From the NCBI GenBank assembly GCA_944386195.1, contig CALXAD010000020.1:1-35646 (forward strand): a stretch of 35,646 nt of DNA. The letters run 5' to 3'. Made by a program: the position numbers and the translations under genes. Origin of the DNA: an uncultured Clostridia bacterium (GTDB lineage Bacteria > Bacillota > Clostridia > TANB77 > CAG-508). Under the pieces are notes generated by a model. It saw only the letters and a list, made by a program, of their open reading frames with translations, was not told where the DNA came from and did no database searches. Positions 16,506-24,657 of this stretch are shown here, piece after piece (the stretch's first letter is position 1; every line of letters starts with the position of its first letter).

Positions 16506-18524
16506 TTAGTTTTCAATTTCTGAAAAATACTCATGAATTCTATTTATTAATTCTTGTTTTGCTTCTTCCATGGTCATGTTTTCAACTTGAGCACCCGCTA
16601 AAGTAATATGACCTCCTCCGCCTAATTTTTCTAAAATTACTTGAACATTAATATCTCCAATAGAACGTCCACTTATACAAATTTTTTCACCCGTATTTCC
16701 TAAAACAAATGATGCTGTAATATCACTAATTGTTAATAACTCATCTGCTGCTTTTGCACAAATAAGATTTGCATCTTTTGTTACTTCATCATAAGTAGAT
16801 ACTGCAATTCCATCTGTTACAATTTCAGCTTTCTTTACAATATCAGCTATTATATTAAAGCTTGCTAAATCACTTTGGAACCATTTTTTTACTCTTATTA
16901 TATCAACACCGCATCTACGTAAATATGCTGCAGCCTCAAAAGTTCTAACACCTGTTTTAAAAGTAAAGTTTTTAGTATCCATCATGATACCAGCATATAA
17001 ACTTTCTGCTTCTATAGTTTTTAAATCGACTTTTACTTCTGCATATTGTAATAATTCAGTTACAAGCTCTGCTGCTGATGAAGCATATACTTCTTGGAAC
17101 ATAAGTGTAGCATTTTCTATAAAATTAGTACTTCTTCTATGATGGTCAACTACAACTATTTTTTTTGCTCTTTCTAATAATTCAGGACTATCTACATAAT
17201 TTACTTTATGAGTATCTACCACAACAAGTACTGTATCTTCATCAATATTTTCTAAAGCGACTTCTTTATTAATAATTACATCTTCATATTCTGGCTCTTT
17301 ATCTAATGATTTTCTAAAAGCTTCTAAAGATGGTGCATTATCACTACATACTATATATGCATTTGTATCTAATGATTTAGCTAAACGATAAATACCTAAA
17401 CAAGAACCTATACTATCCATATCAGGGTTAGTGTGACCCATAACCATTACTTTATTTGCATCTTTTATTAAATTTTCTAATGCATGTGCTACAACTCTTG
17501 CTTTTACTTTTGTTCTTTTTTCTACTTCTTCAACTCTTCCTCCAAAGAATTTATAGATTTCATTTTCACGAATTACAGCTTGGTCGCCACCACGTCCTAA
17601 AACTACATCCATTGCACTTCTTGCTGATTTATATTTTTCTTTATCTGTTAAACCTTCATTTGAAATAGCAATACTTAAAGTAAATTGAACTTTTTCTTTA
17701 GTATCAATTTCTTTTATTTTATCTAATATACTAAATTTATCTTCTTTTATACCTTCTAAATACCTTTGCTCAAATAAAAATACATATCTATCTCTATCTG
17801 ATTTAATTAAAATTCCATTTGATTTATTCGCCCAATCATACATTTCTTTATCTATTTCAGCTATAATTTGAGGTTTTTCCGCAGCATCTAATCTTTGCAT
17901 TGTTTCCTCATAATTATCTATCATAATAATTCCAACACAAGATTTAGAATTTTTATATTCTTTTTGTAATTTAATGTTTTCTGTATCATCTATAAAATAT
18001 AGAATAATCATATAATCTTTTTTGTTTTTCTTTTCTCTTGACTTATTTTTAAATTTAACATACCTTCCCATAATTTTATAGATTTTATTGCCAATTTTCA
18101 TTTCTTTTGTTATATCTTTATTAGCTTTATTTTTTTCTATATCGTCTTTAATATCTAATATTAAATCATTCATATATGTATTTATATCAATATTTGCAAA
18201 TTCAGTAGTAAATTTTGTACTTCTCCAAATTACGTTTCCGTCTGTTTCTAATATAATTAATGGAAAAGGTGAATTTATTAAACTAGTTTTTGCAGCTGTA
18301 TCTACTGTTAATGTTAAATCTTGTAAAGTCTCTGAAATTTCACTTTTTCTTTTCTTATTTGCATAATAAGTATAACCTACTACTAATACATATATTAGAG
18401 CAGAAGGAAGTATCATTGATACATTTTCTATACATATTACAATTAATAAAACTAAAATTATAGCTAAGTATATTTTAGTTCTAGATACTAAGGTTTCAAA
18501 TACTTTTCTATTATTATTTTGCAT
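16506..18524 (-). CDS. gdpP: cyclic-di-AMP phosphodiesterase GdpP
   Basis: Membrane enzyme that hydrolyses the second messenger c-di-AMP to pApA and so affects wall stress, potassium and osmotic control. 672 residues. Two TM helices (about 17-54), a PAS-like segment (about 80-180), a degenerate GGDEF domain (about 195-320), then a DHH/DHHA1 module: H364, D368 and D370 in GHTNPDMDS, D437 in VVVDTHK, DHH at 460-462, and a late GGGGH. The metal ligands are all present. ATG 18524 has AAGGAG 6 nt upstream. gdpP-rplI-dnaB is a conserved Firmicute neighbourhood. Confidence 0.94.
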   Translation of the reverse strand: MQNNNRKVFETLVSRTKIYLAIILVLLIVICIENVSMILPSALIYVLVVGYTYYANKKRKSEISETLQDLTLTVDTAAKTSLINSPFPLIILETDGNVIWRSTKFTTEFANIDINTYMNDLILDIKDDIEKNKANKDITKEMKIGNKIYKIMGRYVKFKNKSREKKNKKDYMIILYFIDDTENIKLQKEYKNSKSCVGIIMIDNYEETMQRLDAAEKPQIIAEIDKEMYDWANKSNGILIKSDRDRYVFLFEQRYLEGIKEDKFSILDKIKEIDTKEKVQFTLSIAISNEGLTDKEKYKSARSAMDVVLGRGGDQAVIRENEIYKFFGGRVEEVEKRTKVKARVVAHALENLIKDANKVMVMGHTNPDMDSIGSCLGIYRLAKSLDTNAYIVCSDNAPSLEAFRKSLDKEPEYEDVIINKEVALENIDEDTVLVVVDTHKVNYVDSPELLERAKKIVVVDHHRRSTNFIENATLMFQEVYASSAAELVTELLQYAEVKVDLKTIEAESLYAGIMMDTKNFTFKTGVRTFEAAAYLRRCGVDIIRVKKWFQSDLASFNIIADIVKKAEIVTDGIAVSTYDEVTKDANLICAKAADELLTISDITASFVLGNTGEKICISGRSIGDINVQVILEKLGGGGHITLAGAQVENMTMEEAKQELINRIHEYFSEIEN

Positions 18525-18551
18525 AAGCTTCTCCTTACATTCATTCTATTA

Positions 18552-18580
18552 TATTTTACTAACAAAAATCACTTTTGTCA
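18552..18580 (-). promoter_or_regulatory. promoter of gdpP
   Basis: Minus-strand perfect TTGACA (18580-18575), 17-bp spacer, TAAAAT (18557-18552), 28 bp before ATG 18524. Confidence 0.85.
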
Positions 18581-18652
18581 AGAAATGAACATATCCTTAA
18601 TATTAACATTATTAACTTTATTTCGACTTAATAAGAAAAATTATATACAAAA

Positions 18653-18685
18653 AAGTAAAGGCTAATTATTTTTTTGCCTTTACTT
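18653..18685 (-). terminator. terminator of the 18704-19375 gene
   Basis: AAGTAAAGGC (18653-18662) pairs perfectly with GCCTTTACTT (18676-18685); a T-run follows on the minus strand. It lies 19 bp past the stop. Confidence 0.85.
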
Positions 18686-18703
18686 CTACTTCTTATCCAT
18701 CTA

Positions 18704-19375
18704 TTATTTATTTACCACATTATAATCTGTTAAATCAGGTCTTTTCATATCTTCATCTGTTAATTTATCAAATTGCCAATTTTTATATCCTGTAATACTA
18801 TCATATTCTTTTCCATCTATGACTGCTTTTCCATTAATCGCTTTTGCTACTGTTCCATCTTCTTTATTAATAGATGCTTTAATTCCTGAATTTCTTATAT
18901 TATAGCAATCTTTTCCATTAACTATATCATTTGTTATGAAAGATGTTAACGCAAAATATATCTTACTATCTTCCTCATTAAAGTATAATAACTCCGTTCC
19001 CAACATAAATGGTGAACTTGTTATTGTAGCTTCTTTTGTTGTCTCATTTAAGAATATATTTTCTTTTGTTTCTTCATCATACCATACAGTAATCTTATTT
19101 TCTCCATTATCCATTATTATTTTACTATTACCATCTTTGTAATAATGCTCTACAACCACTTTATCTTCTTCATCATTACTATTATAATGTTCAGAAACAT
19201 ATGAATAATTAGTTGAATCTTTAAATTTAGCTTCTTTTTCTATTATTTCATTTAAAATCACATAATTCCTTACAAAATTTATGAAGAAAATTACTGCTAA
19301 AACAACTATGATTATTGCAATTATTGCAAACACTTTTAATCCAACTTTTCTTTTTTTCTTTGTTCTCTCTTCCAT
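18704..19375 (-). CDS. single-pass membrane protein of unknown function
   Basis: 223 residues; I do not recognise the family. A basic N-terminus (EERTKKKRKVG) is followed by one strongly hydrophobic helix (about 13-34), so the protein is probably anchored with the remainder outside. The outer part is Asn/Asp/Glu-rich with alternating beta-like stretches (HYYKDGNSKIIMDNGENKITV, KDCYNIRNSGIKASINKEDG), loosely like lipoprotein-carrier (LolA/LppX-type) folds. That resemblance is weak. ATG 19375 follows GGGGGATGTAA. It is monocistronic with its own promoter and terminator. Confidence 0.75.
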   Translation of the reverse strand: MEERTKKKRKVGLKVFAIIAIIIVVLAVIFFINFVRNYVILNEIIEKEAKFKDSTNYSYVSEHYNSNDEEDKVVVEHYYKDGNSKIIMDNGENKITVWYDEETKENIFLNETTKEATITSSPFMLGTELLYFNEEDSKIYFALTSFITNDIVNGKDCYNIRNSGIKASINKEDGTVAKAINGKAVIDGKEYDSITGYKNWQFDKLTDEDMKRPDLTDYNVVNK

Positions 19376-19415
19376 TTACATCCCCCTTTTCTTTTGTAAT
19401 TTTTAGATTATTTTC

Positions 19416-19444
19416 AATATAACACATCTAAATATTTTTAGCAA
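19416..19444 (-). promoter_or_regulatory. promoter of the 18704-19375 gene
   Basis: Minus-strand TTGCTA (19444-19439), 17-bp spacer, TATATT (19421-19416), about 41 bp before the ATG. Confidence 0.65.
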
Positions 19445-19459
19445 TAGAAAAGAACAAAA

Positions 19460-19507
19460 GTGAAAATTAAAATTTTCACCCTTGCTACTAATTAAATTTA
19501 GTAGCAA
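19460..19507 (-). terminator. tandem hairpins downstream of tnpB
   Basis: TTGCTACTAA (19482-19491) with TTAGTAGCAA (19498-19507), then on the minus strand GTGAAAATT/AATTTTCAC (19460-19479) followed by TTTTG. Together they would stop transcription coming from tnpB before the next promoter. Confidence 0.7.
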
Positions 19508-19538
19508 TTTTTATAAAGATGTTGTTTTTAAGTTTCCA

Positions 19539-19587
19539 CCTAATTTTTTAGGCAACCCTTTTCTTTAATGGTCGTTGTTCTCGACCA
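19539..19587 (-). ncRNA. candidate omega/reRNA 3' scaffold at the tnpB right end
   Basis: TnpB proteins use a guide RNA that overlaps the 3' end of their own gene. Here TGGTCG (19569-19574) pairs with CGACCA (19582-19587) inside the last codons, and CCTAA (19539-19543) pairs with TTAGG (19548-19552) across the stop codon. The position fits, but the RNA itself is inferred. Confidence 0.4.
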
Positions 19588-20816
19588 ATATCCATCGCTA
19601 TTTCTAGGTTTGGACTAAAGATTTCTTTTATATATTTTCTTAATATATTTATACTTCCATTTACATCTGCATTTATTATCTTTCCACTATTGGTTTTAAA
19701 TAGTCCTCTTTTTATTCTTCTACTTTTATTGTAATATTTTTTATTTATTTCTTCTTTATCTATACTACTTACTCCTGATGTATATTCTTCTCCTATTTTT
19801 TCTACTTCTATTCCTTCTAATCTTGCTTTATATTCTATTTTTTGTACTAAATTTTGTAACGGCATTTCTACAAATCTTTTATTATTCTTCATGTTTTGTT
19901 TTATATTTTTTATATTTCCTATTACTATTGTACTACATCTATTTTCCTTCGCATAATTTATTATCATTCTACTTGCTTTATGCATATATGTATTACTGTA
20001 ATTTCTTCTTTGCTCATATAATTTATTTATTTTTTTAGTGTTTTTATAATTTTTACTTCCTGTCATTCTCATTTGTATTCCTTTTAGTCTATCTATTTCT
20101 TTATTTATATAGCCTATTTTTGATTTTACCCTTTCTCCTGCTATTATTAAACTTTCATTGTTATCTTTATTTGTACATGTTGCTAGATTATCCATTCCTA
20201 AATCTATTGCCATTATATTTGTACCAACTACTACAGCTTTTTCTTCCTTTTCGTATATTATATACATTTTACATTTTCCATCTACTATATTTCCTATCTT
20301 TATCATTTTTATGCTTTCTAAATTTACTAGCTTTTCTAATTTCTTCGGTATTAGAAAATTTAAACTCTTTACTTTAAATTTTTTCTGCATTTCTTTTGAT
20401 ATTGATAGTTTTATTCTTCTTCCTTCTTGTCTTATTGCATGTTTTGTAAATGTTATTTGTATCTTTCCTTTGTTTTTATATTTTGGCATTTGTGGTTTTT
20501 CTTTTATGTCTTCATTTCCTTCTTTATACATTTCTTTTAATGCTAAATATGATTTATGGTCTCTTATACAATTTAATATTATTTGCTGTAATGTATGTGA
20601 ATGTAAGTATTTTGAATGCCAATTTTCTTTTCTATAACTTTTGTATATTTTACTACTATCTTCATTTACCTTTTTTATTTTACTTACATCTACTTTTCCT
20701 TCTCTTACCTCATAATTAAATGTATTATATACTTTACTACAATGCCATTTTATTTCTCTTATTATTTTTTCTTGCGTTTCATTTATTCTTAAATCATATG
20801 TAAATGTTAGTTTCAA
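19548..20816 (-). CDS. tnpB: TnpB-like RNA-guided endonuclease, variant RuvC
   Basis: 422 residues from TTG 20816. The frame is open to an ATG at 20834, but those six codons contain the ribosome site GGAGGTG, so the TTG 7 nt behind it is the start. RuvC-I is MAIDLGMDNLAT (D205); RuvC-III is INADVNGSINIL (D384). At RuvC-II, where most TnpBs have a glutamate, the sequence is TIVIGNIKNIKQ (Gly300-Asn301). A conserved-looking EEYTS (E343-E344) lies shortly after. The usual four-cysteine zinc ribbon is absent (YTSGVSSID...GLFKTNSGK). It resembles a known zinc-less TnpB branch with VIGxN and KQ. Whether it cuts DNA is uncertain. Confidence 0.88.
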   Translation of the reverse strand: MKLTFTYDLRINETQEKIIREIKWHCSKVYNTFNYEVREGKVDVSKIKKVNEDSSKIYKSYRKENWHSKYLHSHTLQQIILNCIRDHKSYLALKEMYKEGNEDIKEKPQMPKYKNKGKIQITFTKHAIRQEGRRIKLSISKEMQKKFKVKSLNFLIPKKLEKLVNLESIKMIKIGNIVDGKCKMYIIYEKEEKAVVVGTNIMAIDLGMDNLATCTNKDNNESLIIAGERVKSKIGYINKEIDRLKGIQMRMTGSKNYKNTKKINKLYEQRRNYSNTYMHKASRMIINYAKENRCSTIVIGNIKNIKQNMKNNKRFVEMPLQNLVQKIEYKARLEGIEVEKIGEEYTSGVSSIDKEEINKKYYNKSRRIKRGLFKTNSGKIINADVNGSINILRKYIKEIFSPNLEIAMDIGREQRPLKKRVA

Positions 20817-20842
20817 ATTCTCACCTCCATTCACTTTCCTTA

Positions 20843-20873
20843 TTTATATCATATAGAACAAACTTTCGCAAGT
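20843..20873 (-). promoter_or_regulatory. tnpB promoter within the left-end hairpin
   Basis: Minus-strand TTGCGA (20871-20866), 17-bp spacer, TATAAA (20848-20843). The -35 box overlaps the small hairpin ACTT-TCGC-AAGT (20862-20873). Confidence 0.55.
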
Positions 20874-20943
20874 GCTTTTTGATAAAATTTTATTTTTTAT
20901 TTAACTTTAAAACGAATTGTTTTACTTTCCTATTATATAAAAA

Positions 20944-20975
20944 ATGTCGCATGAGAAACGTCCCCAATACGACAT
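20944..20975 (-). repeat. GGGGACGTTTC repeat, copy D, acting as rpoC terminator
   Basis: On the minus strand ATGTCGTAT (20975-20967) pairs with ATGCGACAT (20952-20944) with one mismatch. The 14-nt loop is TGGGGACGTTTCTC. Six T follow, giving a textbook terminator shape 8 bp past the rpoC stop. The loop is nearly the same as in copy A at dapB. The core reads in the rpoC sense. Confidence 0.9.
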
Positions 20976-20983
20976 CTTTTTTA

Positions 20984-23900
20984 TTATTGTTCTACATCAG
21001 AAGTTTCTTCTAACTTCTTTTCTGTATTTATATGAATATTTTGATATTTCTTCATACCAGTTCCTGCTGGAATTAATTTACCTATGATTACATTTTCTTT
21101 TAATCCAACTAAATCATCTGTTTTAGCCTTAACTGCTGCATCTGTTAATACTCTAGTTGTCTCTTGGAATGATGCTGCTGATAAGAAACTATCTGTAGCA
21201 AGAGAGGCTTTTGTAATACCAAGTAACACTCTCTTACCTGTTGCTGGACGTAATCCTTTTGCAACTGCTTCTTTATTCTTATCTGCAAATTCATACATAT
21301 CTATTAATTCACCAGGGAACATATCTGTATCTGCATTATCTTCAACTCTAACTTTCTTAAGAGTTTGTCTTGCAATAACTTCTATATGTTTGTCATTTAT
21401 ATCAACACCTTGGTTTCTATAAACTTTTTGTACTTCTGAAATCATATATTCATATACTCCTTCAGGTCCTTTAATTTCTAGAATTTCAGATGGATTTATT
21501 GAACCTTCTATTAGAGGTTGACCTGCTTCTACCATATCTCCATCTTTTACTTTCATTTTTGAACCAAATGGTATAGTATATGTTTTTGAATTATCTTTTG
21601 ATGTTACTACAACTTCTTTTTTCTTCTTTGTTTCTTTGATTTTTACTTTACCATCTATTTCAGAAATTATTGCAACACCCTTTGGTTTTCTAGCTTCAAA
21701 TAACTCTTCAACTCTAGGTAAACCTTGAGTAATATCAGCAACACCTGCTACACCACCTGAGTGGATAGTTCTCATAGTAAGCTGTGTACCAGGCTCACCA
21801 ATTGATTGAGCTGCTATTATTCCTACTGATTCTCCTATTGATACTAAGTCTCTTCTTGCTAATCCCATACCATAACATTTTTGACATACACCACGTTTTG
21901 AATGGCATCCTAATACTGAACGAACTTCCATTTTTTCGATTCCCGCATTTACTATTCTATCTGCAGTATCTTCATTAATCATTGTGTCTGTATCTACTAT
22001 TAGTTCATTTGTTTTAGGGTCATATACATTATGTAATGGATATCTTCCTATTAATCTTTCTTGCATTTTTTCTATTATTTGATTTCCATCTTTGATATCA
22101 TATACTGTAAATCCTTCATCTGTACCACAATCATGTTCTCTTACTATAATATCTTGTGAAACATCAACTAATCTTCTTGTTAAATATCCAGAGTCTGCTG
22201 TTCTTAAAGCTGTATCAGAAAGTCCTTTACGAGCTCCATGGGCAGATATAAAGTATTCCAATGCATCTAGTCCTTCAGCAAATGATGATTTAATTGGAAT
22301 TTCAACTGCTTTACCTGTTGTACTTGCCATAAGTCCACGGATACCTGCTATTTGACGTAATTGGTTCATATTACCACGGGCTCCAGATTTAACCATCATA
22401 TATATTGGGTTTAATTCATCAAAGTTTTCTTCCATTGCATCACTGACTTTTTGTGTTGTTTCTTCCCATGTATTAATAACTGCGTTATATCTTTCTTCGT
22501 CTGTTATTAAACCACGCATATATTGTTTTCTAATATGCTCTACTTTTTCATCTGCTTCTTTTAATAAATCTTTTTTAGCTGCTGGTACTTTTACATCATC
22601 CATTGAGAATGTAATTCCAGCTAATGTTGAATATTTAAATCCTAATGCTTTAATATAGTCTATTACTTCTGCTGATTCTGTTAATCCATGTAATCTGATT
22701 ACTCTTTCAATTATTGTTCCCATTGATTTTTTCATAACAGGGAAACTTATTTCATATTGGAATGGATCTTCTTTTCTATCAATAAATCCTAAGTCTTGTG
22801 GAATTCCTTGATTAAAGATAATTCTTCCAACACTTGTTTCTATTGTTTTTGTTTTATTTTCACCATTTATATTTTTTGTAATTCTAACATTAATTTTTGC
22901 ATGTATACTTACATCATGATTTTCGTAGGCCATTATAGCTTCATCTGGGTCTTTGAAGTATTTTCCTTCACCTTTTTGATTGTCTAATACCATTGTTAAG
23001 TAATAAGAACCTAAAATCATATCTAGTCTTGGTACTGCAACTGGTTTACCATCTTGTGGTTTTAATAAGTTATTTGTTGATAACATTAAATATCTTGATT
23101 CTGCTTGTGCTTCTGGTGATAGTGGTAAGTGAACTGCCATTTGGTCACCATCGAAGTCGGCATTAAATGCCTCACAAACTAATGGGTGAAGTTTTATTGC
23201 TCTTCCTTCTACTAATACTGGCTCAAAACTTTGAATTCCTAATCTGTGTAATGTAGGAGCACGGTTTAACATTACTGGATGGTCTTTTATAACATCTTCC
23301 AATATTCCCCATACTTCTGGTCTTAGTCTTTCTACCATACGTTTAGCATTTTTAATATTTTGTGCAATTCCACGACCTACTAATTCCTTCATTACAAATG
23401 GTTTGAATAATTCAACAGCCATTTCTTTTGGAAGTCCACATTGATATAATTTTAGTTCTGGCCCTACTACTATAACTGAACGTCCTGAATAGTCAACACG
23501 TTTTCCAAGTAAGTTTTGACGGAAACGTCCTTGTTTTCCTTTTAATAAATCTGATAATGATTTTAAAGGTCTATTTCCTGCTCCAGTTACTGGTCTTCCA
23601 CGTCTTCCATTATCTATTAAAGCATCTACTGATTCTTGAAGCATTCTTTTTTCATTTCTTACTATTATTTCAGGTGCTCCTAATTCTAATAATCTTTTTA
23701 AACGATTATTTCTATTTATAACTCTTCTATATAAGTCATTTAAATCTGATGTTGCAAATCTACCACCATCTAATTGAACCATTGGTCTTAAATCTGGTGG
23801 AATAACTGGTACAACATTCATTACCATCCATTCTGGTTTGTTTCCAGAAATTCTAAATGCTTCTACTGTATCTAATCTTTTTACTAATTTACTTCTTTTT

Positions 23901-24505
23901 TGTTCACTTGCATGCTCTAATTCTTTTTTAATTTCTTCTGATAATTTTTCAACATCTACTTGTTCTAGTAATTCCCTTATTGCTTCTGCTCCCATTTTAG
24001 CTTTAAAAGAACCTTTTCCATATTTTTCTTCTGCTTCATGATATTCTCTTTCATTTAATACTTGGCATTTTTCTAGTCCAGATGTTCCTTTATCTACTAC
24101 AACATATGATGCAAAATATATAACTCTCTCTAAATTTCTTGGAGAAATATCTAGCATTAATGCTATCCTACTTGGAATTCCTTTAAAATACCAAATATGT
24201 GCAACTGGTGCTGCAAGTTCAATATGTCCCATTCTTTCACGTCTTACTTTAGATTTTGTTACTTCTACACCACATCTATCACATACGATACCTTTATATC
24301 TTACTCTTTTATATTTACCACAATGACATTCCCAGTCTTTAACTGGTCCAAATATTCTTTCACAGAACAAACCATCTTTTTCTGGTTTTAATGTCCTATA
24401 ATTTATAGTCTCTGGTTTTTTTACTTCTCCTTTTGACCATTCTCTTATCTTTTCGTCTGATGCTATTCCTATTTTTAACTTATTAAAAATATCTAATTCG
24501 TCCAC
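20984..24505 (-). CDS. rpoC: DNA-directed RNA polymerase beta' subunit
   Basis: Catalytic subunit of RNA polymerase, 1173 residues. The first zinc site has C60, C62, C75 and C78 ([19 protein letters not shown]). The Mg-binding NADFDGD is at 448-454. The second zinc site includes [13 protein letters not shown]. The trigger loop/bridge region [19 protein letters not shown] and the late [18 protein letters not shown] are intact. The start is GTG 24505, with GGAAGGGAG 8 nt upstream. It follows rpoB after an unusually long 152-bp spacer and ends at the repeat-derived terminator. Confidence 0.98.
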   Translation of the reverse strand: MDELDIFNKLKIGIASDEKIREWSKGEVKKPETINYRTLKPEKDGLFCERIFGPVKDWECHCGKYKRVRYKGIVCDRCGVEVTKSKVRRERMGHIELAAPVAHIWYFKGIPSRIALMLDISPRNLERVIYFASYVVVDKGTSGLEKCQVLNEREYHEAEEKYGKGSFKAKMGAEAIRELLEQVDVEKLSEEIKKELEHASEQKRSKLVKRLDTVEAFRISGNKPEWMVMNVVPVIPPDLRPMVQLDGGRFATSDLNDLYRRVINRNNRLKRLLELGAPEIIVRNEKRMLQESVDALIDNGRRGRPVTGAGNRPLKSLSDLLKGKQGRFRQNLLGKRVDYSGRSVIVVGPELKLYQCGLPKEMAVELFKPFVMKELVGRGIAQNIKNAKRMVERLRPEVWGILEDVIKDHPVMLNRAPTLHRLGIQSFEPVLVEGRAIKLHPLVCEAFNADFDGDQMAVHLPLSPEAQAESRYLMLSTNNLLKPQDGKPVAVPRLDMILGSYYLTMVLDNQKGEGKYFKDPDEAIMAYENHDVSIHAKINVRITKNINGENKTKTIETSVGRIIFNQGIPQDLGFIDRKEDPFQYEISFPVMKKSMGTIIERVIRLHGLTESAEVIDYIKALGFKYSTLAGITFSMDDVKVPAAKKDLLKEADEKVEHIRKQYMRGLITDEERYNAVINTWEETTQKVSDAMEENFDELNPIYMMVKSGARGNMNQLRQIAGIRGLMASTTGKAVEIPIKSSFAEGLDALEYFISAHGARKGLSDTALRTADSGYLTRRLVDVSQDIIVREHDCGTDEGFTVYDIKDGNQIIEKMQERLIGRYPLHNVYDPKTNELIVDTDTMINEDTADRIVNAGIEKMEVRSVLGCHSKRGVCQKCYGMGLARRDLVSIGESVGIIAAQSIGEPGTQLTMRTIHSGGVAGVADITQGLPRVEELFEARKPKGVAIISEIDGKVKIKETKKKKEVVVTSKDNSKTYTIPFGSKMKVKDGDMVEAGQPLIEGSINPSEILEIKGPEGVYEYMISEVQKVYRNQGVDINDKHIEVIARQTLKKVRVEDNADTDMFPGELIDMYEFADKNKEAVAKGLRPATGKRVLLGITKASLATDSFLSAASFQETTRVLTDAAVKAKTDDLVGLKENVIIGKLIPAGTGMKKYQNIHINTEKKLEETSDVEQ

Positions 24506-24657
24506 TATTTTTTCTCCCTTCCATTTCTAATTGATTTCAATTAGTTTTTGTTTTTTCTGGGTAATTTTAAAACAGGAGTAAGAGGACTATCCACCGCTCT
24601 TGCAATTCCCTAAGGTCGCCTCTTTCCTTTTTAAAATTTATTAAGTTATATTATTTT
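24506..24657 (-). promoter_or_regulatory. structured rpoB-rpoC intergenic spacer
   Basis: 152 bp with a stretch (24575-24626) clearly richer in G/C than its surroundings. AAGAGG (24580-24585) pairs with CCTCTT (24619-24624), enclosing about 33 nt. Nearer rpoC, CTAATTG (24527-24533) pairs perfectly with CAATTAG (24538-24544), just ahead of the rpoC ribosome site. Neither has a T-run. No ORF or clear promoter was seen. It could be a processing or translational control element; function is inferred only from structure. Confidence 0.4.

Larger units (their letters stand above)
19530..20875 (-). mobile_element. tnpB-only IS200/IS605-type element (boundaries approximate)
   Basis: A lone tnpB lies between the 18704-19375 gene and rpoC, with no tnpA nearby, as in IS1341-type elements. 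Possible ends carry small hairpins: ACTT/AAGT at 20862-20873 on the left-end side, and CCTAA/TTAGG at 19539-19552 just past the tnpB stop. Exact cleavage points and the target motif cannot be set from one copy, so the limits are estimates. Confidence 0.6.
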
